A DNA stretch of 38,338 bases from NCBI GenBank assembly GCA_013214355.1, contig JABSSL010000047.1:1-38338 (forward strand). The letters are read 5' to 3'. The notes below the pieces were generated by a model that was not told the DNA's origin, did not search any database, and saw only the letters and a program-made list of their open reading frames with translations. Shown one piece after another: positions 24,779-33,671 of this stretch (position 1 is its first letter; the number at the start of each line of letters is the position of its first letter). The stretch comes from Saprospiraceae bacterium. GTDB lineage: Bacteria; Bacteroidota; Bacteroidia; Chitinophagales; Saprospiraceae. The position numbers and the translations under genes are program-made.

Positions 24779-27658
24779 ATGATACAAAAATTACTTGCTT
24801 CAGTAGTACTGCTCGTCTTTGCTACATTTATGCTTCAGGCTCAAAACACCATTAGTGGTACGGTTACGGATGCTGAAACTGGAGAACCCTTAATTGGGAC
24901 CAATATTCTTCTTTCCGGTACCGCAACGGGTACTACCACGGACATCAATGGAAAGTTCTCTATTTCCAATGATGCACCTTTTCCTTGGACCCTGGATGTC
25001 AGCTATACCGGATATGCATCGCAGGAAATTGAGGTAGCTAATGCCTCTAGCTCTATTACTATTCAATTGGTACCTGGGGCAGTGATTGGTCAGGAAGTAG
25101 TTATTTCTGCATCACGTCGCCGCGAAAAAGTCCAGGAAGCACCCGCTTCTATTACGGTACTAAATGCTAGAAAACTGGAAGCCTCTCCCAATGATAACCC
25201 AGTAAGAAATTTGATCAATGCACCAGGTGTAACTATCCAGCAGCAATCGGCTGCACGGATTAACATTCAGTTACGTGGTGATGGAGGCTTGTTTGGATCT
25301 GCTTCCTTCCCAATTCTGGATTACCGGTCCTTGGTAGGCCCAGGTCTAGGTACCTTTGATAATCTAAATTCTCCGCTGAATAACATTGATATTGAGCGAA
25401 TTGAGGTGGTCCGAGGTCCTGGTTCTGCACTATATGGTCCTGGCGTAACCTCTGGGGTAGTTCACTTTATCAGTAAATCCCCAATCGATAAGCCAGGTTC
25501 TACCATCCAGTTGATTGGGGGGGAGTTATCGACTTTTGGCGTCGCCGCAAGACATGCCACTAAGGTGTCAGATAAGTTTGGCTTTAAAATTAATGCAGTC
25601 TACAAGCGAGGTGGTGAATTCACGCTGGATCCAAATGATGAGCGAGATGCCCAGCAGATTGCTTTATTCCAGCCCACTGTATCAGAACCTGCTGTAACCA
25701 ATGGCGTGGTGGACGCTACCAAACCAGGTCGCCAACTCTTAAATCAAAATGACCTTGACCCAGATGGTGATGGTAATTTTATGCAGGATTTCTGGAATCA
25801 AACCGTATTTACAACGGCCTTTGAGTTCAGACCTCAGGATGATCTATCAATAAATGTGGCAGGTGGTTTTAACAATGCTTCAGCGGTTTTCTATAATAGT
25901 CAAGGAGAAGGCCTTTCTCAAGCTACGGAAACCTGGGCCCAGGCTCGTATGCAAAAAGGTGGCTTTTTTGCTCAAGCCTTTTACTTGAGAAACAATGGAG
26001 GCTCTGATGAAAAGCCGACCTTCTTGTATCAAACTGGAAACATTACCACTATCAACCGGGAGCAGATTGAGGCGCAATTGCAATACAATTTCGATCTTCC
26101 AAATTTCCTAAACTCTAATTGGACGGCTGGTTTTGACTACAGAAATTCCACCGCAGATACCAGAAACTTTGTATACGGCCGGAACGAAGAGGATGATGAT
26201 TTCGGGATTGCAGGTTTATATCTACAGACCAAATTGGAGTTAGACAAAAAATTGGATTTAGTCTTGGCAGCCAGGGGAGACCGCTTCAATTTTACGGATG
26301 AAAATGCCTTCTCTCCGAGAGCCGTATTGGTTTATAAACCTTCTACTACGCACACCATGCGTTTTGGCTATAACCAAGCTTGGGGCGCGCCTTCACAGCT
26401 ACAAGTGAATATTGATTTCCCGGTATCTTCCCCGGTACCTGGTGCTTTCGATATCTGGTTGTTGGGTAATAAAGAGGCACAGACCTTCGCGGCCAATCCA
26501 GAGATCAAGTGGAATGGTCTATTGCCTTTCCCGAATGTTCCCGTAGGTACGCCTGGAATGCCGCTAGGCTTTGTCCAAGGTGCCGTGACGGCTGCCGCTG
26601 GAGCTGATATCTTGGCTCAGGTCGCTGCTGGTTTAGTTGCCGCAAACCCAACCCTTGAAGCCCTCATTCCAGCTATCAATGCTTTTTTGACTAACCCTGC
26701 CAATTTTGCGGATGGTACAACTGGATCATTGTTGGGCATTAACCTATTCAACCAACAACCGCTAGGAACTTCCAGCGCTCCTGCCGCTGCCTTGAGAAAA
26801 GAGACAACTTGGGAATTTGGCTACAAAGGTTTAATTGCCAATAAACTGGCGGTTTCTTTAGATATCTACAATCGAGAGATTGATGGTGCTACTCTTTTTA
26901 CCGCTATCAGCCCTTCTTATGGACTCTTAGGTCTGGATCAGATGGGTACTGATTTAGGTGCGGGAGTGGCTGCCAAATTAACCCCATTTCTAGTTGATGA
27001 GTTAACGAAACTGGGGCTTGATATTAACACAGCAACTGTTACGGCTGGCCAAGTTGCTGCTGCCTATGGAGCAGGTTATACAGCTGGCGGCAACGCTTTT
27101 GCAGATGGGATCGCTCCTTTGGCCAACGGCTTTATTTTAGGTGCGGTCGAGACGCAAGAGGTTCCAGATAATGGCGTAACTCACGTAGCGGCAGGCTATC
27201 GTACCTTTGAAGAATATAGCTATACCGGTGTTGACCTGGGGTTGGAATACTACGTAGATGAAGATCTTTCCTTCTTTGGAAACTATTCCTATATCTCTGA
27301 AAATATCTTTAACCCAGTGATTAGAGGAACGGACGGTGCTACAGAAATGACTTCAATTTCTGCGCCTTTGAATAAGTTTAGACTCGGTGCTAACTATGCG
27401 CCTGAATTGGGTTTCCGAGGCAATTTGGCTTTTCAACACGATGATTCCTACACCGTCTTCCTGGGACAGTTTTCTGGAGACACAGATGTGCGGAACTTAG
27501 TTGACCTTGGTCTCGGGTACAAATTTGATAACGGCCTAAGTATCGATGTTTCAGCTCAAAACTTGTTTGGAACGGAATACCGATACTTCCCAGGCTTCCC
27601 CAAAATTGGGCGAAGAACGCTAGTTACATTGACGTATAATTTCGGACAAGATAAATAG
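24779..27658 (+). CDS. TonB-dependent receptor with hydrophobic insertions
   Basis: A 959-residue outer-membrane receptor. Signal peptide 1-21 (VVLLVFATFMLQA), carboxypeptidase-regulatory-like domain about 24-100 (ISGTVTDAETGEPLIGTNIL), plug about 112-240 (VRNLINAPGVTIQQ, IERIEVVRGPGSALYGPGV), then the barrel to the C-terminus (LVTLTYNFGQDK). Two insertions are unusually rich in Ala, Gly and Leu: about 597-645 (GAVTAAAGADILAQVAAGLV) and about 725-786 (AKLTPFLVDELTKLGL, AGQVAAAYGAGYTAGG). They look like amphipathic helices in surface loops, as might suit a hydrophobic ligand. An acyl-CoA synthetase follows 565 bp downstream. Ligand not known. Confidence 0.92.
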   Translation: MIQKLLASVVLLVFATFMLQAQNTISGTVTDAETGEPLIGTNILLSGTATGTTTDINGKFSISNDAPFPWTLDVSYTGYASQEIEVANASSSITIQLVPGAVIGQEVVISASRRREKVQEAPASITVLNARKLEASPNDNPVRNLINAPGVTIQQQSAARINIQLRGDGGLFGSASFPILDYRSLVGPGLGTFDNLNSPLNNIDIERIEVVRGPGSALYGPGVTSGVVHFISKSPIDKPGSTIQLIGGELSTFGVAARHATKVSDKFGFKINAVYKRGGEFTLDPNDERDAQQIALFQPTVSEPAVTNGVVDATKPGRQLLNQNDLDPDGDGNFMQDFWNQTVFTTAFEFRPQDDLSINVAGGFNNASAVFYNSQGEGLSQATETWAQARMQKGGFFAQAFYLRNNGGSDEKPTFLYQTGNITTINREQIEAQLQYNFDLPNFLNSNWTAGFDYRNSTADTRNFVYGRNEEDDDFGIAGLYLQTKLELDKKLDLVLAARGDRFNFTDENAFSPRAVLVYKPSTTHTMRFGYNQAWGAPSQLQVNIDFPVSSPVPGAFDIWLLGNKEAQTFAANPEIKWNGLLPFPNVPVGTPGMPLGFVQGAVTAAAGADILAQVAAGLVAANPTLEALIPAINAFLTNPANFADGTTGSLLGINLFNQQPLGTSSAPAAALRKETTWEFGYKGLIANKLAVSLDIYNREIDGATLFTAISPSYGLLGLDQMGTDLGAGVAAKLTPFLVDELTKLGLDINTATVTAGQVAAAYGAGYTAGGNAFADGIAPLANGFILGAVETQEVPDNGVTHVAAGYRTFEEYSYTGVDLGLEYYVDEDLSFFGNYSYISENIFNPVIRGTDGATEMTSISAPLNKFRLGANYAPELGFRGNLAFQHDDSYTVFLGQFSGDTDVRNLVDLGLGYKFDNGLSIDVSAQNLFGTEYRYFPGFPKIGRRTLVTLTYNFGQDK

Positions 27659-28223
27659 TCCAAACAAAGGCTCGGTTTTCGGAAGACTGAATGGTAAGGA
27701 TGAGCGAAACTGAGCCTAAGGATAGCGAAATACTGGTAGACAGAGTTGCTTGGATACAGTGATGTTGAATGCGCTGTATCTAAGCACTCAATATAACAAA
27801 GGACAACAAGGCATACAGGAGATATACCATTACAAGCTGGTCTCAGTTGTTATTGATGGAATTCTGATAATGCCTTGCACTCCCTACCTCAGCCCGCTTG
27901 CCTCCCCCGTAACAATATCACACCTCCAGCTGACTTCAAATCCATTGCTCCCAATGGGTGTGTCGGAAGCAGGTAGCTTTGGCGTAGTTGAACCCATCGC
28001 CCGATCTTCTTTGTATGGACATGACTTTCGCAAAGGATTGCAGCTGCTCAAACAACTAACAAACAAGCCTTTGGTACCCGTAATTTTGAGTTTAGATGAT
28101 GTTAATTTTATAACTGATGCGAAGTGGGAAGGAATATTTCCATCGCCACTTCGCTCAGTAGCTCTACTATGTACGGGAATGTTATATTATTTCCTATATT
28201 GAAGGAGAATCCAAGTTATCTAC
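27659..28223. other. 565-bp gap without a convincing gene
   Basis: A weak long-range stem (AGGCTC at 27668-27673 with GAGCCT at 27712-27717) just after the receptor stop may form part of its 3' end. One 150-codon plus frame beginning at a TTG (27750-28202) is open, but it has no signal peptide, recognisable motif or credible start, so I do not call it. No clear promoter for the synthetase at 28224 was found. Confidence 0.5.
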
Positions 28224-29885
28224 ATGAAAAAGTTCAATTTTAAGTTTTATCATTGGGAAAAGACCACCCCAGATGCTCCATTTCTTAGACAACCGTTTGG
28301 TGATAAATGGGAAGTTTATACCTGGAAAGAAGCTGGGGAGATGGCTAGAAAAGTAGCTACTGGATTGCACTCTTTAGGGTTTCCACCAAAGAGTCACATC
28401 GGTTTGGTCTCCAAGAATTGTCGAGAATGGGTCATTGCCGATCTTGCCATTATGATGGCTGGCTACGTTTCGGTCCCTTTCTATCCTACCCTCAAGGCTG
28501 ATTCGGTCGGGCAATTGATAGAAGCAGGAGATGTGAAGGCCCTCTTTGCAGGGAAACTCGACGATTGGGAAGGTATGAAAGATGGTGTGCCTGAGGGTAT
28601 GCCGGTGATACGTTTTCCTCATTACAAAGGCTGTTCGGAGATCAAAGAGGGGACGGATTGGTACGAGTTTATGGATCAATTTGAACCGATGGAGGGAGAG
28701 ACTACTGCGGAGTTGGATGACATTTGGACCATCGTGTTTACCTCTGGAACCACGGGTACGCCAAAGGGAGTGGTGTTGACTTACGGTGCCTTACAGAGCA
28801 CGGAACAAGTCATTGAAGATAACAACCACCTACAGGTATCATTGGAAGGAGACAATCAGTTTTTCTCTTTTCTTCCGCTAAATCATATTGCGGAGCGTGT
28901 GGTAGTAGAGAATACCTGCTTTAAGTATGGGGGTATCATTTCTTTCGCAGAATCGCTCGAAACTTTTGCTAAGAACCTGCAGGAGACGCAGCCTAGTCTA
29001 TTCTTTGCTGTTCCACGGATCTGGACCAAGTTCCAACTGGGCGTATTAGCAAAGATGCCCCAAAAACGACTTAATTTGTTGCTGAGCTTACCCATCATAT
29101 CTGGGATTGTCAAGAAGAAGCTGAAGGCGGGATTGGGGATGACCAATGTACGAGGATGTCTCACTGGAGCGGCATCTATCCCAGAATCTACTAAAAATTG
29201 GTTTAGAAGACTAGATATACCTATCGCAGAAGGTTATGGAATGACGGAAAACTGCGCCCTTTGCAGTTGCTTAGAAGCGAAAGACATCCTACCTGGATCA
29301 GTAGGTAAAGCTCTGCCTGGGGCAACCATTAAGATCCACCCTGAAACGAAGGAGATCCTCATGAAGGCACCCTATGTGATGCGTGGCTATTATAAGGATG
29401 CAGAGAAAACGGCGGAGACGATCCAAGATGGATGGTTGCATACGGGTGACCAGGGCCGATTGGATGAAAATGGTAATCTATTTATCACAGGCCGGGTGAA
29501 AGATACTTTTAAAACGGCTAAAGGGAAGTTTATCGCTCCGGCTCCAATTGAATGGCATTTTGCCCAAGATGCTGATATTGAGCAGATCTGTATCCTAGGA
29601 TTAGGCTGTCCGCAACCAGTAGCTTTGGTCGTTCCGTCTGAAATTGGAATGGCAAAACCTAAAGAGACCTTGAAGGAAGGATTACAATCGACCTTGCAAC
29701 AAGTCAATAAGCAGTTGCCCAACTACCAAAAGGTGTCTACCATTATCGTAGCCAAGGATGCTTGGAGTATAGAGAATGGGTTCCTAACACCTACTTTGAA
29801 AGTGAAACGCAACGTTCTAGGACAACGTTACAAGGATTTGTTGATGTCTTGGCATGAAGACCAGGAGGCCGTACTCTGGGAATAG
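28224..29885 (+). CDS. AMP-forming acyl-CoA synthetase (long-chain type)
   Basis: Activates a carboxylic acid to its CoA thioester with ATP. 553 residues. The P-loop-like motif is TIVFTSGTTGTPKG at 169-182, the adenylate motif GYGMTE at 337-342, then YKDAEKTAETIQDGWLHTGD and the hinge GRVKDTFKTAKGKFIAP near 423. The sequence is of the long-chain fatty acid-CoA ligase branch common in Bacteroidota, somewhat shorter than the typical 590 residues. It follows a hydrophobic-loop TonB receptor and is convergent with a TetR gene, so uptake and activation of a lipid-like substrate is a reasonable inference. Confidence 0.9.
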   Translation: MKKFNFKFYHWEKTTPDAPFLRQPFGDKWEVYTWKEAGEMARKVATGLHSLGFPPKSHIGLVSKNCREWVIADLAIMMAGYVSVPFYPTLKADSVGQLIEAGDVKALFAGKLDDWEGMKDGVPEGMPVIRFPHYKGCSEIKEGTDWYEFMDQFEPMEGETTAELDDIWTIVFTSGTTGTPKGVVLTYGALQSTEQVIEDNNHLQVSLEGDNQFFSFLPLNHIAERVVVENTCFKYGGIISFAESLETFAKNLQETQPSLFFAVPRIWTKFQLGVLAKMPQKRLNLLLSLPIISGIVKKKLKAGLGMTNVRGCLTGAASIPESTKNWFRRLDIPIAEGYGMTENCALCSCLEAKDILPGSVGKALPGATIKIHPETKEILMKAPYVMRGYYKDAEKTAETIQDGWLHTGDQGRLDENGNLFITGRVKDTFKTAKGKFIAPAPIEWHFAQDADIEQICILGLGCPQPVALVVPSEIGMAKPKETLKEGLQSTLQQVNKQLPNYQKVSTIIVAKDAWSIENGFLTPTLKVKRNVLGQRYKDLLMSWHEDQEAVLWE

Positions 29886-29909
29886 GAGCCCGTCTTGGAG
29901 GTTAGGTAG

Positions 29910-29928
29910 CAGGAGAAGCCATCTCCTG
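29910..29928. terminator. Hairpin between convergent synthetase and TetR genes
   Basis: CAGGAGA and TCTCCTG pair perfectly around a 5-nt loop, 24 bp after the synthetase stop and 3 bp from the end of the TetR gene. No T-tract on either side, so termination is only likely. Confidence 0.4.
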
Positions 29929-29930
29929 TT

Positions 29931-30554
29931 CTACAATCTCAGGTAACTGTTCCTTAAGGATATAAAAAGGCTTTGGCCCTTCTCCGTTAAATAGGGATAA
30001 TGGAACTCCCAGACCGCTAACATAACATCGGATAAGCTTACTTTTTCTTTGCCGAGGGCCTCGCGTTCGGCAAGCCAGGAATTAAGAATACCCCATATGT
30101 TCCGTGCAAAAATTTCGTAATGGCCGTCGTGAGGTTCAGGAAGTACCAGTCCCTTACCCACGGCAAGATATAGGCCATTTTTGGCGAAACTCTGCACGTG
30201 TTGCATTTGCGTTTCGAATACTTGCTTGCTCTCTGGAACTAAGGCAATAACCTCGAGAATATCTCGATAAAAGAAACGATTTCCGATCTGAAACTTCAAG
30301 TAATCTTTAATCACCGTCAGATAGTCATCCTGCTTGGCAATGGCTAAGCTAGAAGTGCTGGCTTCTTTCAATTGTTCTTCCATTAATTGCAGTACTCCAG
30401 CCATCAAATCTTTCTTCAGGGGATAGTGATAGGAAAGATTGCCAGGGCTAATGCCCGCTTCTTGTGCTATGTCTTGGAGTCGCACATTGCTTACGCCTTT
30501 CCGGTTGAAAAGGGGGATAGCCTTGGATAGGATTTTCTTCTGGGTCTTTTTCAT
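29931..30554 (-). CDS. TetR/AcrR-family transcriptional regulator
   Basis: A repressor-type regulator, 207 residues from ATG 30554 (MKKTQKKILSKAIPLF); the frame opens ten codons earlier at ATG 30584. The N-terminal helix-turn-helix is standard (RLQDIAQEAGISPGNLSYHYPLKKDLM). The C-terminal ligand domain is about 150 residues with helices rich in aromatic residues and no assigned ligand. It is divergent from the DUF1254 lipoprotein gene at 30638, and a TAGGTT-CTT-AACCTA palindrome in the short gap is the best candidate operator. It may also control the neighbouring acyl-CoA synthetase. Confidence 0.88.
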   Translation of the reverse strand: MKKTQKKILSKAIPLFNRKGVSNVRLQDIAQEAGISPGNLSYHYPLKKDLMAGVLQLMEEQLKEASTSSLAIAKQDDYLTVIKDYLKFQIGNRFFYRDILEVIALVPESKQVFETQMQHVQSFAKNGLYLAVGKGLVLPEPHDGHYEIFARNIWGILNSWLAEREALGKEKVSLSDVMLAVWEFHYPYLTEKGQSLFISLRNSYLRL

Positions 30555-30612
30555 TAACCGTCGGTGTTTGCCCTTATAGAACAAGTCAGGAATTGAATAA
30601 GTTCTTTTAAAT

Positions 30613-30627
30613 TAGGTTCTTAACCTA
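30613..30627. promoter_or_regulatory. Candidate TetR operator, TAGGTT-CTT-AACCTA
   Basis: A perfect 6-bp inverted repeat with a 3-bp centre in the divergent gap between the TetR gene and the DUF1254 gene, ending 10 bp before the latter's ATG. Position and symmetry suit an autoregulatory TetR site. Confidence 0.45.
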
Positions 30628-30637
30628 CTCAACAGAT

Positions 30638-32083
30638 ATGCAACTAAAACGCTTTTGTAAGGCCTTTGTGCTCCTTTCTTTCCTTTTCTTCCAGGCTTGT
30701 CAGGGAGATGAAGCTACTGTTCAAACACCCGAAGGAGAAGTGACCATGAATACAGATGAATTGCTGAAAACCGTCGGTGAGATCTATGCTTTTGGTTACC
30801 CCTTGGTATTAATGGACATGACCAAGCGAGTTGTTACCAATACGGAAGTCCCCCACCCCACTCGTCCCCGCGCACCCATCAACCAACTGGGCCACTTTCG
30901 CGAATTCCCAGATCATACTTTGACCGCTGTCGTCAAGCCGAATGTCGATACTTATTACTCCATTGCCTGGCTAGATTTAGGACAAGGACCGCAGGTATTG
31001 TCCATGCCTGCCACTGAACGTTATTATCTTTTACCTTTCATGGATGCCTATTCCAATGTATTTGCATCTCCTGGTACTCGAACGACCGGGACACAGGCCC
31101 AGAAGTTTCTGGTTGTTGGTCCAAACTGGGATCAAGAAGTTCCAGATGGATTTACCCTGATCAAAGCCCCTACGGAAATGGTTTGGATGCTTGGGAGAAT
31201 TCAGGTTAATAGTGAGGAAGACGGTGCCACTACAGTCCGTGCCATTCAAGATAGCATGCAGTTGGTCCCTTTTAGTGCGTATGGACAGCCAAATTACGTG
31301 GCGCCAAAGGGTAAAGTGGATCCGGAGTTTCAAGCAACAACTCCCGTCAAAGCCCTTCGGGAATTGGACTTAAACAGCTATTTTAATCGGCTTTCGGATT
31401 TGATGGTTCAAAACCCACCTGCTGTTCGAGATTCAGGGATGGTTAGAAGCATGGAGAAGTTAGGGCTGGAAGCAGGGAAACCTTTTGAGTTGAGTAGTGA
31501 TAATCTAATCCTACGCACTAAGCTCAAGGTTCTTCCAGAGTTTATCCACAAAAGGATGGAAAAGAGACGTGCCGAGCCGGATACCAATTTGTTGAGTAAT
31601 GGCTGGTCTATTGCTACCGCAGGAATTGGGGAATACGGAACGGAATACCTGCGGAGAGCATTTATCAACTTCATCGCCTTAGGAGCGAATTTGCCAGAAG
31701 ATGCAGTATACCCCAATTTGGTCTACGATATTAATGGGGATCCGATGAATGCGAAGCGCCGTTATCAAATTCATTTTGAAGCAGATCAGTTGCCTGCGGT
31801 CAATGCTTTTTGGTCACTCACTGTGTATAATGCTGATGAGTTTCTGGTAGAAAATGAATTTAAGCGCTATGCATTGGGGGATCGCGATGCCCTCAATTAC
31901 AATGAGGATGGATCTTTGGATCTGTATATTCAAGCCGCTCCTCCTCCTGAGAAGGATAGAGTAAATTGGTTGCCAACGCCAGAAGAAGGCCAGTTTTTTA
32001 TGACTTTACGTCTGTATTGGCCTGAGCCAGAAGTGCTTAGTGGAGAATGGTTGCCACCTCCGGTAATTCCGGTAAAGGAATAA
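30638..32083 (+). CDS. DUF1254/DUF1214 lipoprotein
   Basis: A 481-residue exported protein with lipobox FLFFQAC (Cys21). The N-terminal DUF1254 half runs about 45-180 (IYAFGYPLVLMDMTKRV; LTAVVKPNVDTYYSIAWLDL; SMPATERYYLLPFMDAYSNV). The C-terminal DUF1214 half runs about 350-465 (AKRRYQIHFEADQLPAVNAF; WSLTVYNADEFLV; LDLYIQAAPPPEKDRVNWLP). This pair of domains is common in bacterial envelope proteins without a known biochemical role. It is the first gene divergent from TetR and is probably followed in the same transcript by the hot-dog-like gene 51 bp downstream. Confidence 0.9.
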   Translation: MQLKRFCKAFVLLSFLFFQACQGDEATVQTPEGEVTMNTDELLKTVGEIYAFGYPLVLMDMTKRVVTNTEVPHPTRPRAPINQLGHFREFPDHTLTAVVKPNVDTYYSIAWLDLGQGPQVLSMPATERYYLLPFMDAYSNVFASPGTRTTGTQAQKFLVVGPNWDQEVPDGFTLIKAPTEMVWMLGRIQVNSEEDGATTVRAIQDSMQLVPFSAYGQPNYVAPKGKVDPEFQATTPVKALRELDLNSYFNRLSDLMVQNPPAVRDSGMVRSMEKLGLEAGKPFELSSDNLILRTKLKVLPEFIHKRMEKRRAEPDTNLLSNGWSIATAGIGEYGTEYLRRAFINFIALGANLPEDAVYPNLVYDINGDPMNAKRRYQIHFEADQLPAVNAFWSLTVYNADEFLVENEFKRYALGDRDALNYNEDGSLDLYIQAAPPPEKDRVNWLPTPEEGQFFMTLRLYWPEPEVLSGEWLPPPVIPVKE

Positions 32084-32134
32084 TTCGTTTGAACTTCTTC
32101 AAAGAGATTACTTTATATTCGCGTTCATTACATA

Positions 32135-33061
32135 ATGCAACACATGGAGGCTAAATACCATACCCCTTTAGTTTTATCAGGACCTTTTCGACAACCTAAG
32201 CAGATGCTTTTGGAACAAGAATATGGAGGGCATAAATCTCTACATGACGGTGGAGTGGCAACGGATCTTGGATTAAAAGATGCCCCGATTGAAGGCCCTA
32301 CGCATTTTAGTCAATTTGTCCCACTTTTGGTGAAAATTTGGGGTAAGGAATGGTATGAAAGCGGTTGTTTTTCGGCTCACTTTTTAAATATGGTGGTAGA
32401 AGGGGAAGAGGTGAAGGCCTTTGTGGAATGGCCTGAGGAAGGTCAGACCAGGACTCGATGCTGGGCAGAAAAGGCCGATGGTAGCCTGGTCTTGGAAGCT
32501 AGTGCCAGCCTTGGCAATACCGATGCCACCCTGCTTGATCAGCGTATGGCTAAACTCCGGCCAATTAATAAGTTGGTCATTTTGGAAGATTTAGCGGTGG
32601 GACAACAAGGGAATAAAGAGGAGGAGGTGATGATGGAAGCTAATCAACACATGGGTAAACTCTATCCTTTTTCTCTTTCGCAAAAACTAGACAATATCAC
32701 TGAAAGCTCGCCTTTTTATACAGATGCTAACCAATCACTATGGGACCGCGAGATCATTCCCCTTGAAATGGTTAGTGTGTTGAGTATGTATACCTTTCAC
32801 GAGGCGGGATTTGTGGTGAAACAACCTTCCATAGGCTTATTTGCTGATTTGGAGATCCGCATGATTAAGGGGCCACTGCTAGTGGGTGAAACCTATAAGG
32901 TTCGCCGAGAAATCGTAGCGCTGGGCGAAAGCCGGAGAACGGAGGGCTTTTGGACGAGAAGTCAGATCCTTGATGAAACAGGTCAGGAAATCCTTGCTGA
33001 GGTCCTCCTTCATCAAGCTGTTTTTAAACACTCCTATCCAGATTATCCGACAACAACTTAG
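32135..33061 (+). CDS. Probable double hot-dog (MaoC-like) protein
   Basis: A 308-residue cytoplasmic protein. The N-terminal segment DGGVATDLGLKDAPIEGPTH followed by FSQFVPLL, and the central strand WYESGCFSAHFLNMVVEGEE, resemble the N-terminal half of MaoC-like double hot-dog hydratases. The second half has VVKQPSIGLFADLEIRMIKG and a closing LAEVLLHQAVF strand. The catalytic Asp-His pair of MaoC hydratases is not clearly placed, so activity is uncertain. It follows the DUF1254 gene by 51 bp. With the acyl-CoA synthetase nearby, an acyl-thioester substrate is possible. ATG 32144 is an alternative start. Confidence 0.6.
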   Translation: MQHMEAKYHTPLVLSGPFRQPKQMLLEQEYGGHKSLHDGGVATDLGLKDAPIEGPTHFSQFVPLLVKIWGKEWYESGCFSAHFLNMVVEGEEVKAFVEWPEEGQTRTRCWAEKADGSLVLEASASLGNTDATLLDQRMAKLRPINKLVILEDLAVGQQGNKEEEVMMEANQHMGKLYPFSLSQKLDNITESSPFYTDANQSLWDREIIPLEMVSVLSMYTFHEAGFVVKQPSIGLFADLEIRMIKGPLLVGETYKVRREIVALGESRRTEGFWTRSQILDETGQEILAEVLLHQAVFKHSYPDYPTTT

Positions 33062-33191
33062 ATTGGCGTAATTGCAAGGCGCTATAAATGAACAAGTTAG
33101 AGGTTGTTTTCTTACCTGCTATATGGTCCTCCCATACCTATTTCCCAATGTAAGTATGTGTTAGCTACTTAAACTTCAGATAATATTTACC

Positions 33192-33206
33192 TGCAATGTT
33201 GTTGCA
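33192..33206. promoter_or_regulatory. Palindrome box A (TGCAAT-GTT-GTTGCA)
   Basis: First of four copies of TGCAAY-N3-GTTGCA. Its right arm overlaps the -33 TTG (33202-33204) of the promoter at 33202-33232. Begins 39 bp before box B. Confidence 0.6.
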
Positions 33207-33232
33207 AAAGAGCTATGATAAAAGTATATTTG
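33202..33232 (+). promoter_or_regulatory. Promoter TTG-N20-TATATTTG under boxes A and B
   Basis: TTG at 33202-33204, 20 bp, TATATTTG at 33225-33232, a full -7 match. Predicted start near 33239. Box A covers the -33 and box B the -7, so a bound repressor would block it. Confidence 0.6.
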
Positions 33233-33247
33233 CAACAATGTTGCGTT
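33229..33247. promoter_or_regulatory. Palindrome box B (TTTGCAAC-AAT-GTTGCGTT)
   Basis: Second copy of the palindrome; the left arm shares TTTG with the -7 element TATATTTG. One mismatch in the right arm (GTTGCG). Confidence 0.6.
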
Positions 33248-33355
33248 AATCAGTGGTTGCACAAATACATTAACGTGACGTTGTAAAGATTTTTTAATAG
33301 GTAGTAAACTTTCGGGGTGCTAATTATGGGCATAATTGGCACCCCTTAGCTTATT
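33239..33355 (+). ncRNA. Candidate small RNA with terminal hairpin
   Basis: From the predicted start near 33239 the transcript would hold a 5' stem-loop (CGTTAAT 33244-33250 with ATTAACG 33269-33275), about 37 nt of AU-rich single strand (33277-33313), then the strong hairpin at 33314-33345. No start codon opens a reading frame in it. This is the usual architecture of a regulatory sRNA; a leader with an attenuator is the alternative, as the next gene begins at 33672. Confidence 0.4.
33314..33345 (+). terminator. Strong 14-bp hairpin, likely sRNA terminator
   Basis: GGGGTGCTAATTAT pairs with ATAATTGGCACCCC (one G-T) around GGGC, followed by TTAGCTTATT. There is no coding gene directly upstream on this strand; the hot-dog-like gene ends 253 bp earlier. 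Confidence 0.6.
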
Positions 33356-33534
33356 AAGGGATCTGTCTCTTCTACGCTCACAAATAAATTGCTCACAAGT
33401 CAAGTATCCAGCCTAGCCGATTTTATCCACATCTAAGCAGCAGCCGTAAATCTAATTTATTCCTCTATTCTAAGGTAGCCTTTGCTAATCATACATCCTC
33501 ACCAGCTTGGTTCGTTTTTTGGACTCTAGATCAG

Positions 33535-33565
33535 TTGGTTTTGTTTAACTATTGGTATACATTTG
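33535..33565 (+). promoter_or_regulatory. Promoter of the DUF3299-like lipoprotein
   Basis: TTG at 33535-33537, 20 bp, TACATTTG at 33558-33565, a full -7 match with the same spacing as the promoter at 33202. Leader about 100 nt. Rest of 33356-33671 shows nothing else. Confidence 0.5.
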
Positions 33566-33671
33566 GAGTAACAAATAGTGGGCAAGTTTTTAATATATGG
33601 AGGACCATGAGCATAGCAGAACTAGACCTTCATAGGCCCTTGCAATAACATACTAAAACGAAACTATTTGC

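Noticed and set aside
27750-28202. A 150-codon plus-strand open frame before the acyl-CoA synthetase
   Set aside because: TTG start, no domain or signal peptide, irregular composition and no promoter; likely chance.
33272-33282. AACGT-G-ACGTT palindrome inside the candidate sRNA
   Set aside because: Too tight to form an RNA hairpin and single-copy; a DNA-binding role cannot be supported.
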